Below, in pieces: positions 36,939 to 45,369 of a stretch of 64,000 nt of DNA (position 1 is the first letter of the stretch; each line of letters opens with the position of its first letter). Location of the stretch: positions 310,001-374,000 of the forward strand of contig NZ_JAILYM010000002.1 in NCBI RefSeq assembly GCF_020179425.1. The letters run 5' to 3'. Position numbers and translations under genes: made by a program. This stretch comes from Novosphingobium percolationis. GTDB lineage: Bacteria; Pseudomonadota; Alphaproteobacteria; Sphingomonadales; Sphingomonadaceae. Under the pieces are notes generated by a model. The model had not been told where the DNA came from. It worked only from the letters and a program-made list of their open reading frames with translations, and did no database searches.

Positions 36939-37942
36939 AACTTGCATCGCTGCCACAAGGACGCGACGGTCGGCTGATCGTCGTGTCCAACGATCTTGCC
37001 TGGTACGCCGACGCCGATCACATCGTGCCGACGATGCAGGCCCTGCTCGATGCGTGGGACCGCCACGCTCCCCGGCTCGAAGCGCTGGCGATCGAACTGG
37101 AACACGAGGCGATCCCGCGCAAGCGCTTCCACGAGCGCGAGGCGGCGGCGCCCCTGCCGCGCGCGTTCCAGTGGGCCGATGGCAGTGCCTACGTCAACCA
37201 CGTCGAACTGGTGCGCAAGGCGCGCGGGGCGGAGCTGCCCGCCAGCTTCTGGACCGACCCGCTGATGTACCAGGGCGGCAGCGACGACTTGCGCGGCGCG
37301 CGCGATCCGCTGGTCCTGCCCGACGAGGCTTGGGGCGGTGATTTCGAAGCCGAGGTCGTGGTCGTGACCGGCGATGTGGCACAAGGCGCGTGCCGCGAGG
37401 ACGCGCTGGCCGCCATCCGGCTGGTGGGCCTCGTCAACGACGTGTCCCTGCGCGGTCTGATCCCGGATGAACTGGCAAAGGGCTTCGGCTTCGTCCAGTC
37501 CAAGCCTGCCAGCCACTTCTCTCCGGTCTTCGCCACGCCCGATGCGCTGGGCGATGCCTGGCGCGAGGGCAAGCTGCACCGCCGCCTGTCGGTCGATCTC
37601 AACGGCAAGGCGTTCGGGCGGCTGGAAGCGGGCGAGGAGTGCACGTTCGATTTCGGCACCCTGGTCGCGCATCTGGCGAAGACCCGCCGCGTCGGGGCAG
37701 GCGCGATCATCGGTTCGGGCACGGTGTCGAATTGCGACGCCGATGGCTCGCCGGGCCGCCCGGTGTCCGAAGGCGGGCGCGGCTATGCCTGCATCGCGGA
37801 ACAGCGCATGGTCGAGCAGATCCTGCATGGCAAGGCCAGCACGCCGTTCCTGCACCATGGCGATACCGTGCGCATCGACATGACCGACGCGCACGGTCAC
37901 ACCATCTTCGGGGCCATCGAGCAGGTCGTCGTGGCGGCTTGA
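36935..37942 (+). CDS. Fumarylacetoacetate hydrolase family protein
   Basis: A 335-residue FAH-family protein. The N-terminal region (MKLASLPQGRDGRLIVVSNDL) and the catalytic domain are visible. Metal and substrate residues lie in DFEAEVVVVTGDV, VGLVNDVSLR, FVQSKPASHFSPV, and GSGTVSNCDADGSP with IAEQRMVEQI. Length and layout match bacterial FahA-like enzymes that hydrolyse fumarylacetoacetate at the end of tyrosine/homogentisate breakdown. No hmgA or hpd gene is in the window, so another acylpyruvate substrate is possible. It is coupled to the MarR gene. Confidence 0.88.
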   Translation: MKLASLPQGRDGRLIVVSNDLAWYADADHIVPTMQALLDAWDRHAPRLEALAIELEHEAIPRKRFHEREAAAPLPRAFQWADGSAYVNHVELVRKARGAELPASFWTDPLMYQGGSDDLRGARDPLVLPDEAWGGDFEAEVVVVTGDVAQGACREDALAAIRLVGLVNDVSLRGLIPDELAKGFGFVQSKPASHFSPVFATPDALGDAWREGKLHRRLSVDLNGKAFGRLEAGEECTFDFGTLVAHLAKTRRVGAGAIIGSGTVSNCDADGSPGRPVSEGGRGYACIAEQRMVEQILHGKASTPFLHHGDTVRIDMTDAHGHTIFGAIEQVVVAA

Positions 37943-37950
37943 CCGTGCTT

Positions 37951-37976
37951 CCCTGCGCCGCAGGCGCGGCGCAGGG
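37951..37976. terminator. Hairpin between converging FAH and tadC genes
   Basis: CCCTGCGCCG pairs perfectly with CGGCGCAGGG around a six-base loop (CAGGCG). It lies in the 45-bp gap between two convergent genes. There is no proper T run on either side, so it may act as a mRNA 3' end or weak bidirectional terminator. Confidence 0.55.
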
Positions 37977-37987
37977 GACTGTCTCTC

Positions 37988-39007
37988 TTACTTGGCGCCG
38001 AACCCGCCGGTGCCACTGCCCAGGCTGTCCGCGATCGAACACGATGCGGGGCCGAGAATGACGATGAACAGCGTCGGCAGGATGAACAGGATCAGCGGCA
38101 CGGTCATGATCGCGGGCAGGCGCGCGGCCTTTTCCTCGGCGCGCATCATGCGGTCGTTGCGGAATTCGGCCGAGAGCACGCGCAGTGCCGAGGCAAGCGG
38201 GGTGCCGTAACGCTCGGTCTGGACCATCGTGGTGACCACGCTTTTCACCGCTTCGAGGTTCACGCGATAGGCCAGGTTCTCGAACGCCTGGCGGCGCTCG
38301 GTCAGGAATGACAGCTCGATCGCGGTCAGCGCGAACTCGTCGCCCAGTTCGGGGTAGGCGCGGCCCAGTTCGCGCGCCACGCGGCTGAACGCGGCGTCGA
38401 CGGTCAGACCGGCCTCGGCGCAGATCACCAGCAGGTCGAGCGCGTCGGGCAGGCCCTTGCGGATCGCCAGGGTGCGCTTGGAGACAAGGTTGCCGACGAA
38501 CAGGTCAGGGCCCTTGTAGCCGCCGATCACCAGCACCGCGAAGGCGGCAAAGCGCTTCATCGAGCCCCATTCCGGGAACATGTTCGACAGGTAGAACAAG
38601 CCGAACGCCGTCACGCCCAGCACGATCGGCCCGATCATGCGGCCCAGGATGACCGCAACCGCCCATTCCTTCTTGCGGATGCCGGCCTGCGCCAGCTTCT
38701 GCTGCACGACCTTGAGCTGGCTGTCCTGCAGGACCTTCAGCGATTCGAGGAACGAGCGGATCGAATCGGTCGTCTGGTTGCGCCGGACGATGCTGGCGCG
38801 CTTGCGGGCACTGGCGGTGACGATGCCGGCCTTGAGCTGTTCGCGCCGTTCGTTCAGCGCCTTGACGCGCTTGGCCATCGGATCGCGCACGGTGACCGCG
38901 GCATAGATCGCCAGCACGACCGCCGCAGCGGCGATCCCGGCGAGGATCGAGCCGACGGCGATGACGTCGAAGCCGAGCAGGGTGGGGCCGGGCGGTGTGC
39001 TGAGCAT
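37988..39007 (-). CDS. tadC: Tad pilus inner-membrane platform protein TadC
   Basis: A 339-residue T2SSF-domain protein of Flp/Tad pilus assembly. TM helices lie at about 12-38, near VILGRMIGPIVLGVTAFGLFYL, near FAVLVIGGY and at the C-terminus (TVPLILFILPTLFIVILG). The T2SSF core GLPDALDLLVICAEAGLTVDAAFSRV with its TERYGTPLASALRVL partner is typical. It should form the motor platform with TadB and the ATPase TadA. It is the last gene of the minus-strand pilus operon, 18 bases after tadB. Confidence 0.92.
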   Translation of the reverse strand: MLSTPPGPTLLGFDVIAVGSILAGIAAAAVVLAIYAAVTVRDPMAKRVKALNERREQLKAGIVTASARKRASIVRRNQTTDSIRSFLESLKVLQDSQLKVVQQKLAQAGIRKKEWAVAVILGRMIGPIVLGVTAFGLFYLSNMFPEWGSMKRFAAFAVLVIGGYKGPDLFVGNLVSKRTLAIRKGLPDALDLLVICAEAGLTVDAAFSRVARELGRAYPELGDEFALTAIELSFLTERRQAFENLAYRVNLEAVKSVVTTMVQTERYGTPLASALRVLSAEFRNDRMMRAEEKAARLPAIMTVPLILFILPTLFIVILGPASCSIADSLGSGTGGFGAK

Positions 39008-39025
39008 GGGTCTTGCCGTTTCCCG

Positions 39026-39997
39026 TCAGATTTCGAAGTTGACCATCTGGCCCATGATGAAGGCGCCGATGCCCAGCCAGATGAAGCCGCCGATGCCCGC
39101 CACGATCAGGCGCGGATCGACCCAGAACTTGGCCATGTAGACCGGGTTGACCCAGTAGATCAGCCCGAACACGATGAACGGCAGCGCGCCGACGATATAG
39201 GCCGAGGCCTTGGATTCCGAGCTCATCGCCCGGATCTTGAGCTTCATCTGCGCGCGCTTGCGCAGCACGTCGGCCAGGTTGGCGAGCGTTTCGGCCAGGT
39301 TGCCGCCGGTCTCGCGCTGGATCGCCAGCGTGATGCAGAAGAAGCTGAACTCGGGCATGTCGAGCCGGTCGGCGGTGTCCTGCAGCGCCTGCTCCATCGT
39401 CCGGCCGACCTTGATGCGGTCGGTGACGAGCTTGAACTCCTCGCCCACCGGGCCGGGCACTTCGGCCGCGACCAGCGACAGCGTCTCGCTGATCGGCAGG
39501 CCCGAGCGCAAGCCGCGCACCAGCAGTTCGAGTGCATCGGGGAAACGCGTGACGAACTTGTCGACGCGGCGGCTGATCGCCTTGCCCACGAAGAAGTGCG
39601 GCACGCCGCCGCCGACGAACACGCCCGCGCCCAGCGCCAGCAGCGGGGCATGGGTCTTGAGGAAGACCAGCAGCATCACCACCAGCCCGAGCCCGCCTGA
39701 GAAATAGAGGTACTGGCTCAGCGTCCAGTTGCGCCCGGTCTTGTGCAGGCGCATTTCCAGCGCCTCGAGCCGCGAATTGCTGCCCGCCGGGCGATAGGTC
39801 CGCGGCTTTCGCGCCGCGACGGCCTTGCGGTACTGCGCCTCGACCTTGTCGACCGCGTTCTCCGAATGCCGGAAGCGGACCGCCTGCAGGCGGCGCGCGC
39901 TTTCCTTGCCGGGCGACGGGCCGCTCATTGCGGCGTAGCCGAGCACCAGGACCGCCATGATCCCGATGGACATTACGAGGAACTGGGCGATGTTCAT
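39026..39997 (-). CDS. tadB: Tad pilus inner-membrane platform protein TadB
   Basis: A 323-residue T2SSF-domain membrane protein. The N-terminal helix (IAQFLVMSIGIMAVLVLGYAAM) is followed by a basic cytoplasmic segment, further helices around YFSGGLGLVVMLLVFLK, the core RFPDALELLVRGLRSGLPISETLSLVA, and a C-terminal hairpin. In other Tad loci tadA/cpaF lies directly before tadB. Here only 22 bases separate it from cpaE, and the ATPase gene is missing. Confidence 0.92.
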   Translation of the reverse strand: MNIAQFLVMSIGIMAVLVLGYAAMSGPSPGKESARRLQAVRFRHSENAVDKVEAQYRKAVAARKPRTYRPAGSNSRLEALEMRLHKTGRNWTLSQYLYFSGGLGLVVMLLVFLKTHAPLLALGAGVFVGGGVPHFFVGKAISRRVDKFVTRFPDALELLVRGLRSGLPISETLSLVAAEVPGPVGEEFKLVTDRIKVGRTMEQALQDTADRLDMPEFSFFCITLAIQRETGGNLAETLANLADVLRKRAQMKLKIRAMSSESKASAYIVGALPFIVFGLIYWVNPVYMAKFWVDPRLIVAGIGGFIWLGIGAFIMGQMVNFEI

Positions 39998-40019
39998 GCC
40001 GCTATCCTGCCTTGCGCGC

Positions 40020-41297
40020 TCACGCCGGGGTCTTGGCCCTGGGGGCAAGCATCTTTTTGAAGTCGATCAGGCCGAGCAGCGATCCGCTGCTGCCCGAAGA
40101 CTTGCGCGCGGTCTTCTCGCCGTCGCCCTTGTCGTCCTGCAGTGCCAGCACCGCATCGCCCAGATCGCGCATCGCGGTGCCCGCCTTGGTGCCGCGGTTG
40201 GCGGCAACGAAGGTCTGGCCGAGCTTGGCCGCATTGGCCGCCGCCTTGACGTCGTAGGGCACGATCACGTTGATCTTGCGCTCGATCGAGGCTTCGAAGT
40301 CGGCCTTGCTGATCTCGCCCACGCCGGCATGGACCTTGTTGGCCACGACCAGCGCCTGCGCGTGGCCGGCGTTGGTCTTGAGCCACGACAGCAAGCGGAT
40401 CGCATCGCGTGCGCCCGCCAGCGTCAGTTCGGTCGCCACCACCACCACGTTCACGTCCGCCAGCAGGTGGGGGAAGTTGATCAGCATGTTGCGCGGCAGG
40501 TCGATGACCGTCATCTCGAAGGCGTGGCGGAATTCCTCCTCCAGCTGCACGAAGGCGCTGCCGTCCGTCATCAGCGGCGCGCTGATCGGCGCTTCGGCCG
40601 AAAGGATCGCCAGATTGTCGTTGGCGCGGATCATCGCGCGCTCGATGAACAGGCCATCGATGCGGCTGGGATTGTCGATCGCGTCGGTCAGGCCCCGGCC
40701 CGGCTCAAGGTCGAGCGTCAGCGCGCCGGTGCCGAAGTGCACGTCCAGATCGAGCAGCGCAGTCGGCAGCTTGTGGTCGGCGCTGAACAGCCAGGCGAGC
40801 GAGGTCGCCAGCGTCGATGCGCCGACGCCGCCGCGCGTGCCCACGATCGCGGTCGAGATGTGGCGCTTGGCCACCGCCGCGTCATGGCTCTTGGGTGCAG
40901 CGAAGATCGCCTGCGCCTGCACCAGCGCGTCGCGCACCTGTCCGGGCGAGAGCGGCTTGAGCAGGTAGTCCTGGATGCCCGAGGCGATCAGGTCGCGATA
41001 GAGGCGCACGTCGTTGACCTGGCCGACCGCGATCACCACCGTGCCCGGCTCGCACACTTCGGCCAGCGCGTTGATGTCGTTCAGCGGGTCGCCGCTTTCC
41101 GAAAGGTCGACCATCAGGATCGCCGGGCTGGCGGTGATCGAAAGCGATTGCACCGCGTTGCGCAGGCCGCCCTTGGCGCACTTTTCCGGCTGCCAGCCCA
41201 TGTCGACCGCGACCGGGCGCAGCACGTCGAGCGCGGCCTCGTCGCACATGAAGGCCGCGAACGTGTCGCGATTGCCGCTTTTCCAGTGGGCGCTCAT
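40020..41297 (-). CDS. cpaE: Pilus assembly protein CpaE/TadZ
   Basis: A 425-residue protein. An N-terminal receiver-like domain (about 12-130) retains ILMVDLSESGDP and the Lys-Pro of LLKPLS. The ParA/MinD-like domain that follows has the deviant Walker A GTRGGVGAST (153-162), in which both usual lysines are replaced by Arg and Ala, a known CpaE feature. ALLDLDVHFGTGALTLDL is the switch region. CpaE/TadZ localises the pilus machine to the cell pole. A low-complexity tail (KTARKSSGSSGS) ends the protein. Confidence 0.92.
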   Translation of the reverse strand: MSAHWKSGNRDTFAAFMCDEAALDVLRPVAVDMGWQPEKCAKGGLRNAVQSLSITASPAILMVDLSESGDPLNDINALAEVCEPGTVVIAVGQVNDVRLYRDLIASGIQDYLLKPLSPGQVRDALVQAQAIFAAPKSHDAAVAKRHISTAIVGTRGGVGASTLATSLAWLFSADHKLPTALLDLDVHFGTGALTLDLEPGRGLTDAIDNPSRIDGLFIERAMIRANDNLAILSAEAPISAPLMTDGSAFVQLEEEFRHAFEMTVIDLPRNMLINFPHLLADVNVVVVATELTLAGARDAIRLLSWLKTNAGHAQALVVANKVHAGVGEISKADFEASIERKINVIVPYDVKAAANAAKLGQTFVAANRGTKAGTAMRDLGDAVLALQDDKGDGEKTARKSSGSSGSLLGLIDFKKMLAPRAKTPA

Positions 41298-41300
41298 GGG

Positions 41301-41966
41301 TCAGTTGCCTCCCTGCGACTTGGTCGAAGTTTCCTTGAGCCCGCCCTTGCCGGTCGGCTCCATAGAGCGATAGGTCTCGATCGCCTTGCTCGAACTCATC
41401 ACCACGGTGCCGCCGCGGCCGCTGGCGCCGCGCACCAGGTCTTCCTTGTTGGCCACCATCGCGGCCATGTTGCCGTTCACCGCGCAGCCGTAGTTGCGCG
41501 AGGTGGCGTTGTGGAAGTTGGCGTCGGACTTGGCCGCCCAGTCGGGGCAGCCGGGCACCGAGGCGACCGTGCGGGTGACGACCACGCGCACCGTGCCGGG
41601 ATAGACTTCGCCCGCGGTGACGGGCGCGGTGTCGGCCAGCACGATGCCGAAGCGGCCCGCGACGGCTTCGATCGCACTGCGCACGCCCGGTTGTTCGGAG
41701 GGATCGTCGATCGTCACCTTGTCGCCATAGGCAAGGTTCATCGTTTCGAACCAGCCGGCCAGACGGCGCTGTTCGGCCAGCGAGAGCGAACCGGCCGCGT
41801 CGGTGGCGAGATCGAGGGTGTAGCTGTCGCGCTGGACCACCGGCTGGTGGACGCTGTCGAGCGAGGCGTTGGTCGGCATCCCGGCGCATCCGCCAAGGAC
41901 GAGGGCGAGCGAGAGGGCGAGCGCGCCGATGGCGGGCTTCGTCGCGGAGGGCTTGGTCTTGGGCAT
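41301..41966 (-). CDS. cpaD: Pilus assembly lipoprotein CpaD
   Basis: A 221-residue CpaD-family protein. A hydrophobic N-terminus ends in the lipobox LALVLGGCAG, so it should be an outer-membrane lipoprotein. ASVPGCPDWAAKSDANFHNATSRNYGCAV-type motifs (CPDW and NYGCA) mark the family. CpaD helps the CpaC secretin reach or stay in the outer membrane. The ATG at 41966 has AAGGGA eight bases upstream. A GTG six codons earlier overlaps the cpaC stop and is possible but has no better site. Confidence 0.9.
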   Translation of the reverse strand: MPKTKPSATKPAIGALALSLALVLGGCAGMPTNASLDSVHQPVVQRDSYTLDLATDAAGSLSLAEQRRLAGWFETMNLAYGDKVTIDDPSEQPGVRSAIEAVAGRFGIVLADTAPVTAGEVYPGTVRVVVTRTVASVPGCPDWAAKSDANFHNATSRNYGCAVNGNMAAMVANKEDLVRGASGRGGTVVMSSSKAIETYRSMEPTGKGGLKETSTKSQGGN

Positions 41967-41980
41967 CGTTGTGTCCCTTC

Positions 41981-43582
41981 TCACTTCAGGCTGAAGCCGG
42001 GCGCGACGGCCTTGGCTTCCCCATCGGTCCTGGTGCCGGTCCGGGCGTCGGCGGGCGGCGTGGCGCCGCGATCGAGCGCGCCGACCTTGGGCGAGGGCTG
42101 CACCGAGCCGGGCTTTTCGCTCGGCTTCGCGCGGTCGCCGCCGGTCACGCCGTCGGTTTCGACGTTGCCGAGAAGCTGGCTCAGCGCGTCGGCGGCGCGA
42201 TAGCCGTCGGTGGGCAGCTTGATCGCGTTGGCATCGACCGGGTTGACGAGGTAGGGGGTCACCACGATCACCAGCTCGGTCTCGCCCTTGCGGAACGCGG
42301 TCGAGCGGAACAGCGAGCCGAGAATGGGCAGGTCGCCCGCGCCCGGCATCTTGCTGATCGAGTTCTGGTTGCCGTTGCGCATCAGCCCGGCGATCATGAA
42401 GCTTTGGCCCGACCCCAGTTCCACGGTCGTTTCGGCACGGCGGATCGTCAGCGCCGGGATCGAATAGCCGTTGAGCGAGACCGCACCGTCCGAGGACAGT
42501 TCGGACACTTCGGGGCGCACGCGGATCGAGATGCGGCCATCGGCCAGCACCGTCGGGGTGTACGAAAGGCTGACGCCGTACTTCTTGTATTCGACCGAGG
42601 TCGCGCCCAGCCCCTGGCTGATCGGGATCGGATATTCGCCGCCCGCAAGGAAGTCTGCCGTCTCGCCCGAAAGCGCGGTCAGGTTGGGTTCGGACAGCGT
42701 GGAGACCAGGCCGATGGTCTCGCCGATGTCGAGCGCGCCGAGCAGGTCGAGCCCGAACAGCCGCCCCTGGCCCGCCAGCGTGGTCGCGCCGGTCAGCGGG
42801 GTCACCGTGGTGCCCGGCTTGGCGACGAGGCCCAGCGGGTTGGTCGCGGTGATCTGGGTCGGGTCGGATGCGAAGCCCGAGACCGAGCTGCCCATGCCGA
42901 GCGGCAGGTTGGGATTGTTGGTGACGGTCGGCGCCCAGCCGGTGCGACCCTGGCCGATGCCGAAGCGGAAGCCGCTGGAGCCGTCGATGCTCGTCCAGTT
43001 CATGCCCAGGTTGCGCACCAGCGTGCGGCTGACTTCGGCGAACTTGACGTGCAGGCTGACCTGCAGCGGGGTCGCCATCTTCAGGCGGCTGATGACGTTG
43101 GTCTTGTCGCCGACGAAGGCCTTGACCAGCCGCTCGGCTTCGGCCGCATCCTCGGGCGCGGCGACGGTGCCGGTCAGCAGCACCGTGTTGTTCATCGTCG
43201 AGGTGGCGATCTTCGCGTCGGGCATGGCCAGGTGCAGCATCTGGTCGATGCTGTCGATATTGGCGCCCACCCGCACGTTGGCCGACCAGATCACCGCGCC
43301 TGCGGCGTTGCTGGCATAGACCGTGGTTTCGCCACCGGCCTTGCCGAAGACGTAGAGCTGGTTGGCTGACTTGACCTGCACGTCGGCGACCTGGTCGTTG
43401 GCGACGAACACGTCGGCCATCTTGCCGGGCAGGGTGACCAGTTCACCCCGGCCGATCGACAGCGCCAGCGAGCGGGCCGGGCTGGTCACGCTCTGGGCGT
43501 GCGCGGCCTCGAAGGCGGGCGCAGCCAGCGCGCCTGCGATCATCGTCGCGCCGAGCAGGGTGGAAAGAAGCGGGGCCTTCAT
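41981..43582 (-). CDS. cpaC: Pilus secretin CpaC/RcpA
   Basis: A 533-residue type II/III secretion-system secretin that forms the outer-membrane pore for the Flp pilus. The signal peptide ends near APAFEAAHA. A BON-like/T2SS-T3SS N domain (about 30-160) is followed by the secretin core: LVSTLSEPNLTALSGETADFLAGGEYPIP, YKKYGVSLSYTPTVL, SGQSFMIAGLMRNG and GETELVIVVTPYLVNPV. The C-terminal 70 residues are Pro/Gly/Asp-rich and probably disordered. It lies between cpaB and cpaD, the normal order. Confidence 0.94.
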   Translation of the reverse strand: MKAPLLSTLLGATMIAGALAAPAFEAAHAQSVTSPARSLALSIGRGELVTLPGKMADVFVANDQVADVQVKSANQLYVFGKAGGETTVYASNAAGAVIWSANVRVGANIDSIDQMLHLAMPDAKIATSTMNNTVLLTGTVAAPEDAAEAERLVKAFVGDKTNVISRLKMATPLQVSLHVKFAEVSRTLVRNLGMNWTSIDGSSGFRFGIGQGRTGWAPTVTNNPNLPLGMGSSVSGFASDPTQITATNPLGLVAKPGTTVTPLTGATTLAGQGRLFGLDLLGALDIGETIGLVSTLSEPNLTALSGETADFLAGGEYPIPISQGLGATSVEYKKYGVSLSYTPTVLADGRISIRVRPEVSELSSDGAVSLNGYSIPALTIRRAETTVELGSGQSFMIAGLMRNGNQNSISKMPGAGDLPILGSLFRSTAFRKGETELVIVVTPYLVNPVDANAIKLPTDGYRAADALSQLLGNVETDGVTGGDRAKPSEKPGSVQPSPKVGALDRGATPPADARTGTRTDGEAKAVAPGFSLK

Positions 43583-43635
43583 GGTCTTGCCTTTCGGGGC
43601 CGTGCGGGTCTGGTGAGCGGGGCGGAGGCGGCGCA

Positions 43636-44679
43636 TCAGTGGCTCGCAACCGACACGGTGACGGTGTCCTTGCCACGGGTGACGCGGACCATGGGGCCAC
43701 GCGGCATCATCGGGGTGGCCATGCCCATCGGGGCTGCGGGGGCCGGCGCGGCGACCGGGGCGGCAGCCGCCGCCGGGCGGAACGCGCCTTCGAAGTCCGA
43801 GCGGCCCGAAGCCTTGCGCTGGAAGCGCGAGACGTCGCCGCCGGTGACGAAGGTGGTGCCGCTGTCGACCGGCTTGCCCATCGCGCTCTTGAGCAGGGCT
43901 TCTTCCTGCTGCTTGGTCGCACCGGCCGGAACCTTGACCGCGCCCGAGGCGATCGCCTGGTCGAGTTCGGTCGAATTGTCCGCCAGCGAGCGCAGCGACA
44001 GGCTGATCGTGCCGATGGTCTGCGCCACCGCGATTTCCTCGGCGATCTTGGGCGTCACTTCGATGGTGACGGTGCTGAAGGTGCGGACCTGCGTCTTGCC
44101 GTCGACCGATTCCTGTTCGGTGGACTGGTCGGTGGCGAGCACGCGCAGGTTGCGCAGGATCGTTTCGGCGGCCTTGAGCGCCTGGGCATCGCCTTCGCCG
44201 CCCTTGACGGTCTGCGTCAGCACCAGGTCGATATGGTCACCCGGGAAGACGAAGCCTGCAACGCCGGTGCGGGCGCTGACCGGAATGGTCACGGCGCGCA
44301 TGCCCGGCCCGAGCGCGGCGGCCAGGAAGCCACGATCGCCCGGCGCGACCAGCGAGCCTTGCGTGACCGGCTCGCCGGCGGTGATCGGATGGCGGACGAC
44401 CGTGCCGAGCATCTTGGCCATGTCGGCCTCGCCCTCGACGAAGTAGGCATCCTGCACCATGTCCTTGGGCCAGGACTGGTAGCCGATGGAATCGGCGGTG
44501 ATGATCGTGCCGACCGGCAGCGCCCGCTGCGCGACCAGCACCTTGGGGCCTTCGGCAATCTTGCCGGCAGCCTCCGCCTGCGGCGTGGACGCGCCGGAAA
44601 ACAGGCTCCTGGCGGCAAAGGCCGTGCCGATCGCGACGATCAGCGCCCCCACCAGCAGCAACAGCTTCTTCTTGTCCAT
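43636..44679 (-). CDS. cpaB: Flp pilus assembly protein CpaB/RcpC
   Basis: A 347-residue periplasmic protein anchored by one N-terminal helix (LLLLVGALIVAIGTAFAA). The SAF domain (about 45-110; KVLVAQRALPVGTIITADSIGYQSWP) precedes the RcpC region VTIPVSARTGVAGFVFPGDHIDLVLTQ. The C-terminus is rich in Ala, Pro and Met (FRPAAAAAPVAAPAPAAPMG). It is thought to work with the secretin in the periplasm. The ATG lies 82 bases after the cpaA stop, and the gap holds an inverted repeat, so cpaB may have its own promoter. Confidence 0.92.
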   Translation of the reverse strand: MDKKKLLLLVGALIVAIGTAFAARSLFSGASTPQAEAAGKIAEGPKVLVAQRALPVGTIITADSIGYQSWPKDMVQDAYFVEGEADMAKMLGTVVRHPITAGEPVTQGSLVAPGDRGFLAAALGPGMRAVTIPVSARTGVAGFVFPGDHIDLVLTQTVKGGEGDAQALKAAETILRNLRVLATDQSTEQESVDGKTQVRTFSTVTIEVTPKIAEEIAVAQTIGTISLSLRSLADNSTELDQAIASGAVKVPAGATKQQEEALLKSAMGKPVDSGTTFVTGGDVSRFQRKASGRSDFEGAFRPAAAAAPVAAPAPAAPMGMATPMMPRGPMVRVTRGKDTVTVSVASH

Positions 44680-44723
44680 GGCTTCGATCCCGCCCTCTTG
44701 AAGTGATTTACCCGTGATCCAAT

Positions 44724-44741
44724 GGCCGCCGGTAATCGGCC
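44724..44741. promoter_or_regulatory. Inverted repeat upstream of cpaB
   Basis: GGCCG and CGGCC flank an eight-base AT-containing spacer in the 81-bp gap between cpaA and cpaB. An AT-rich tract (ATGGTAAATTTTCC) lies immediately on the cpaA side. The layout could be an operator/promoter for cpaB-tadC or a weak attenuator after cpaA. Confidence 0.35.
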
Positions 44742-44760
44742 AAAATGGTAAATTTTCCGG

Positions 44761-45261
44761 TTATTGCAGTCCGACTGCGTGCATCGCGGCGGTCAGCTGC
44801 GGGCTCAGCGCCCACAACCCCGCCCCGGCGATGGCCACGCCGTAGGGAATCTTGATCTGGTCGCGGCGGCGGCGCGTGATGTGCCACATGCCAAGCACGA
44901 TGGTCAGCACCCCGCCCGCGATCGCCATGACCACCAGCATCTTCAGGAACATCTGCGCCGGCAGCCACAGCGCCAGCGCGGTCAGCAGCTTCACATCGCC
45001 GCCGCCCATCACCTTCAGTGCGAACATCGCTGCAAAGACGAGGAACGCGGCCACCGCCAGGCCGATCTGGATCGCCACGCCGGGCCACAGCGTCAGCCCC
45101 TGCGCCCACCAGTACAGCGGCGCTGCCAGCGCGATCCCTGCGTTAAGCCAGTTGTCGATCTGGCGACGGCGGATGTCGGTTGCGGCCGCGATGAGCAGCG
45201 CGATTGCCAGGGCTGCAACCAGTGCGTAGACGAAGATGGTTTCCTGCATGACCGTAGTCAT
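44761..45261 (-). CDS. cpaA: Prepilin peptidase CpaA/TadV
   Basis: A 166-residue A24A-family membrane aspartyl peptidase with about five helices. The first catalytic Asp is in AAATDIRRRQIDNWLN and the second in the GxGD-type motif VMGGGDVKLLTALALW. As in other TadV proteins the cytoplasmic methyltransferase domain of PilD is absent. It should process Flp prepilins, yet no pilin gene is in the window. The ATG at 45249 is an alternative start four codons downstream. It is the first gene of the minus-strand pilus operon. Confidence 0.9.
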   Translation of the reverse strand: MTTVMQETIFVYALVAALAIALLIAAATDIRRRQIDNWLNAGIALAAPLYWWAQGLTLWPGVAIQIGLAVAAFLVFAAMFALKVMGGGDVKLLTALALWLPAQMFLKMLVVMAIAGGVLTIVLGMWHITRRRRDQIKIPYGVAIAGAGLWALSPQLTAAMHAVGLQ

Positions 45262-45274
45262 ACGGGGCAACCAC

Positions 45275-45288
45275 TTACCAAATGGTAA
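45275..45288. promoter_or_regulatory. Inverted repeat upstream of cpaA
   Basis: TTACCA and TGGTAA flank AA (14 bp), 14 bp before the cpaA start and 82 bp before the divergent hydrolase gene. A related TGGTAAA occurs near 44746 upstream of cpaB. The position suits an operator for the pilus operon; the regulator is unknown. Confidence 0.4.
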
Positions 45289-45369
45289 CCAAGATGGACC
45301 GCGGAAATCGGCGCATTCTCCGGTCTGGACCATAAGGCGCAAGGACGGGCAGGGGCGCGGGACAGGATC

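Noticed and set aside
39957..42203. 748-codon plus-strand frame over the pilus genes
   Set aside because: It is a shadow of tadB, cpaE and cpaD, with low-complexity His/Arg/Gly composition and no domain.
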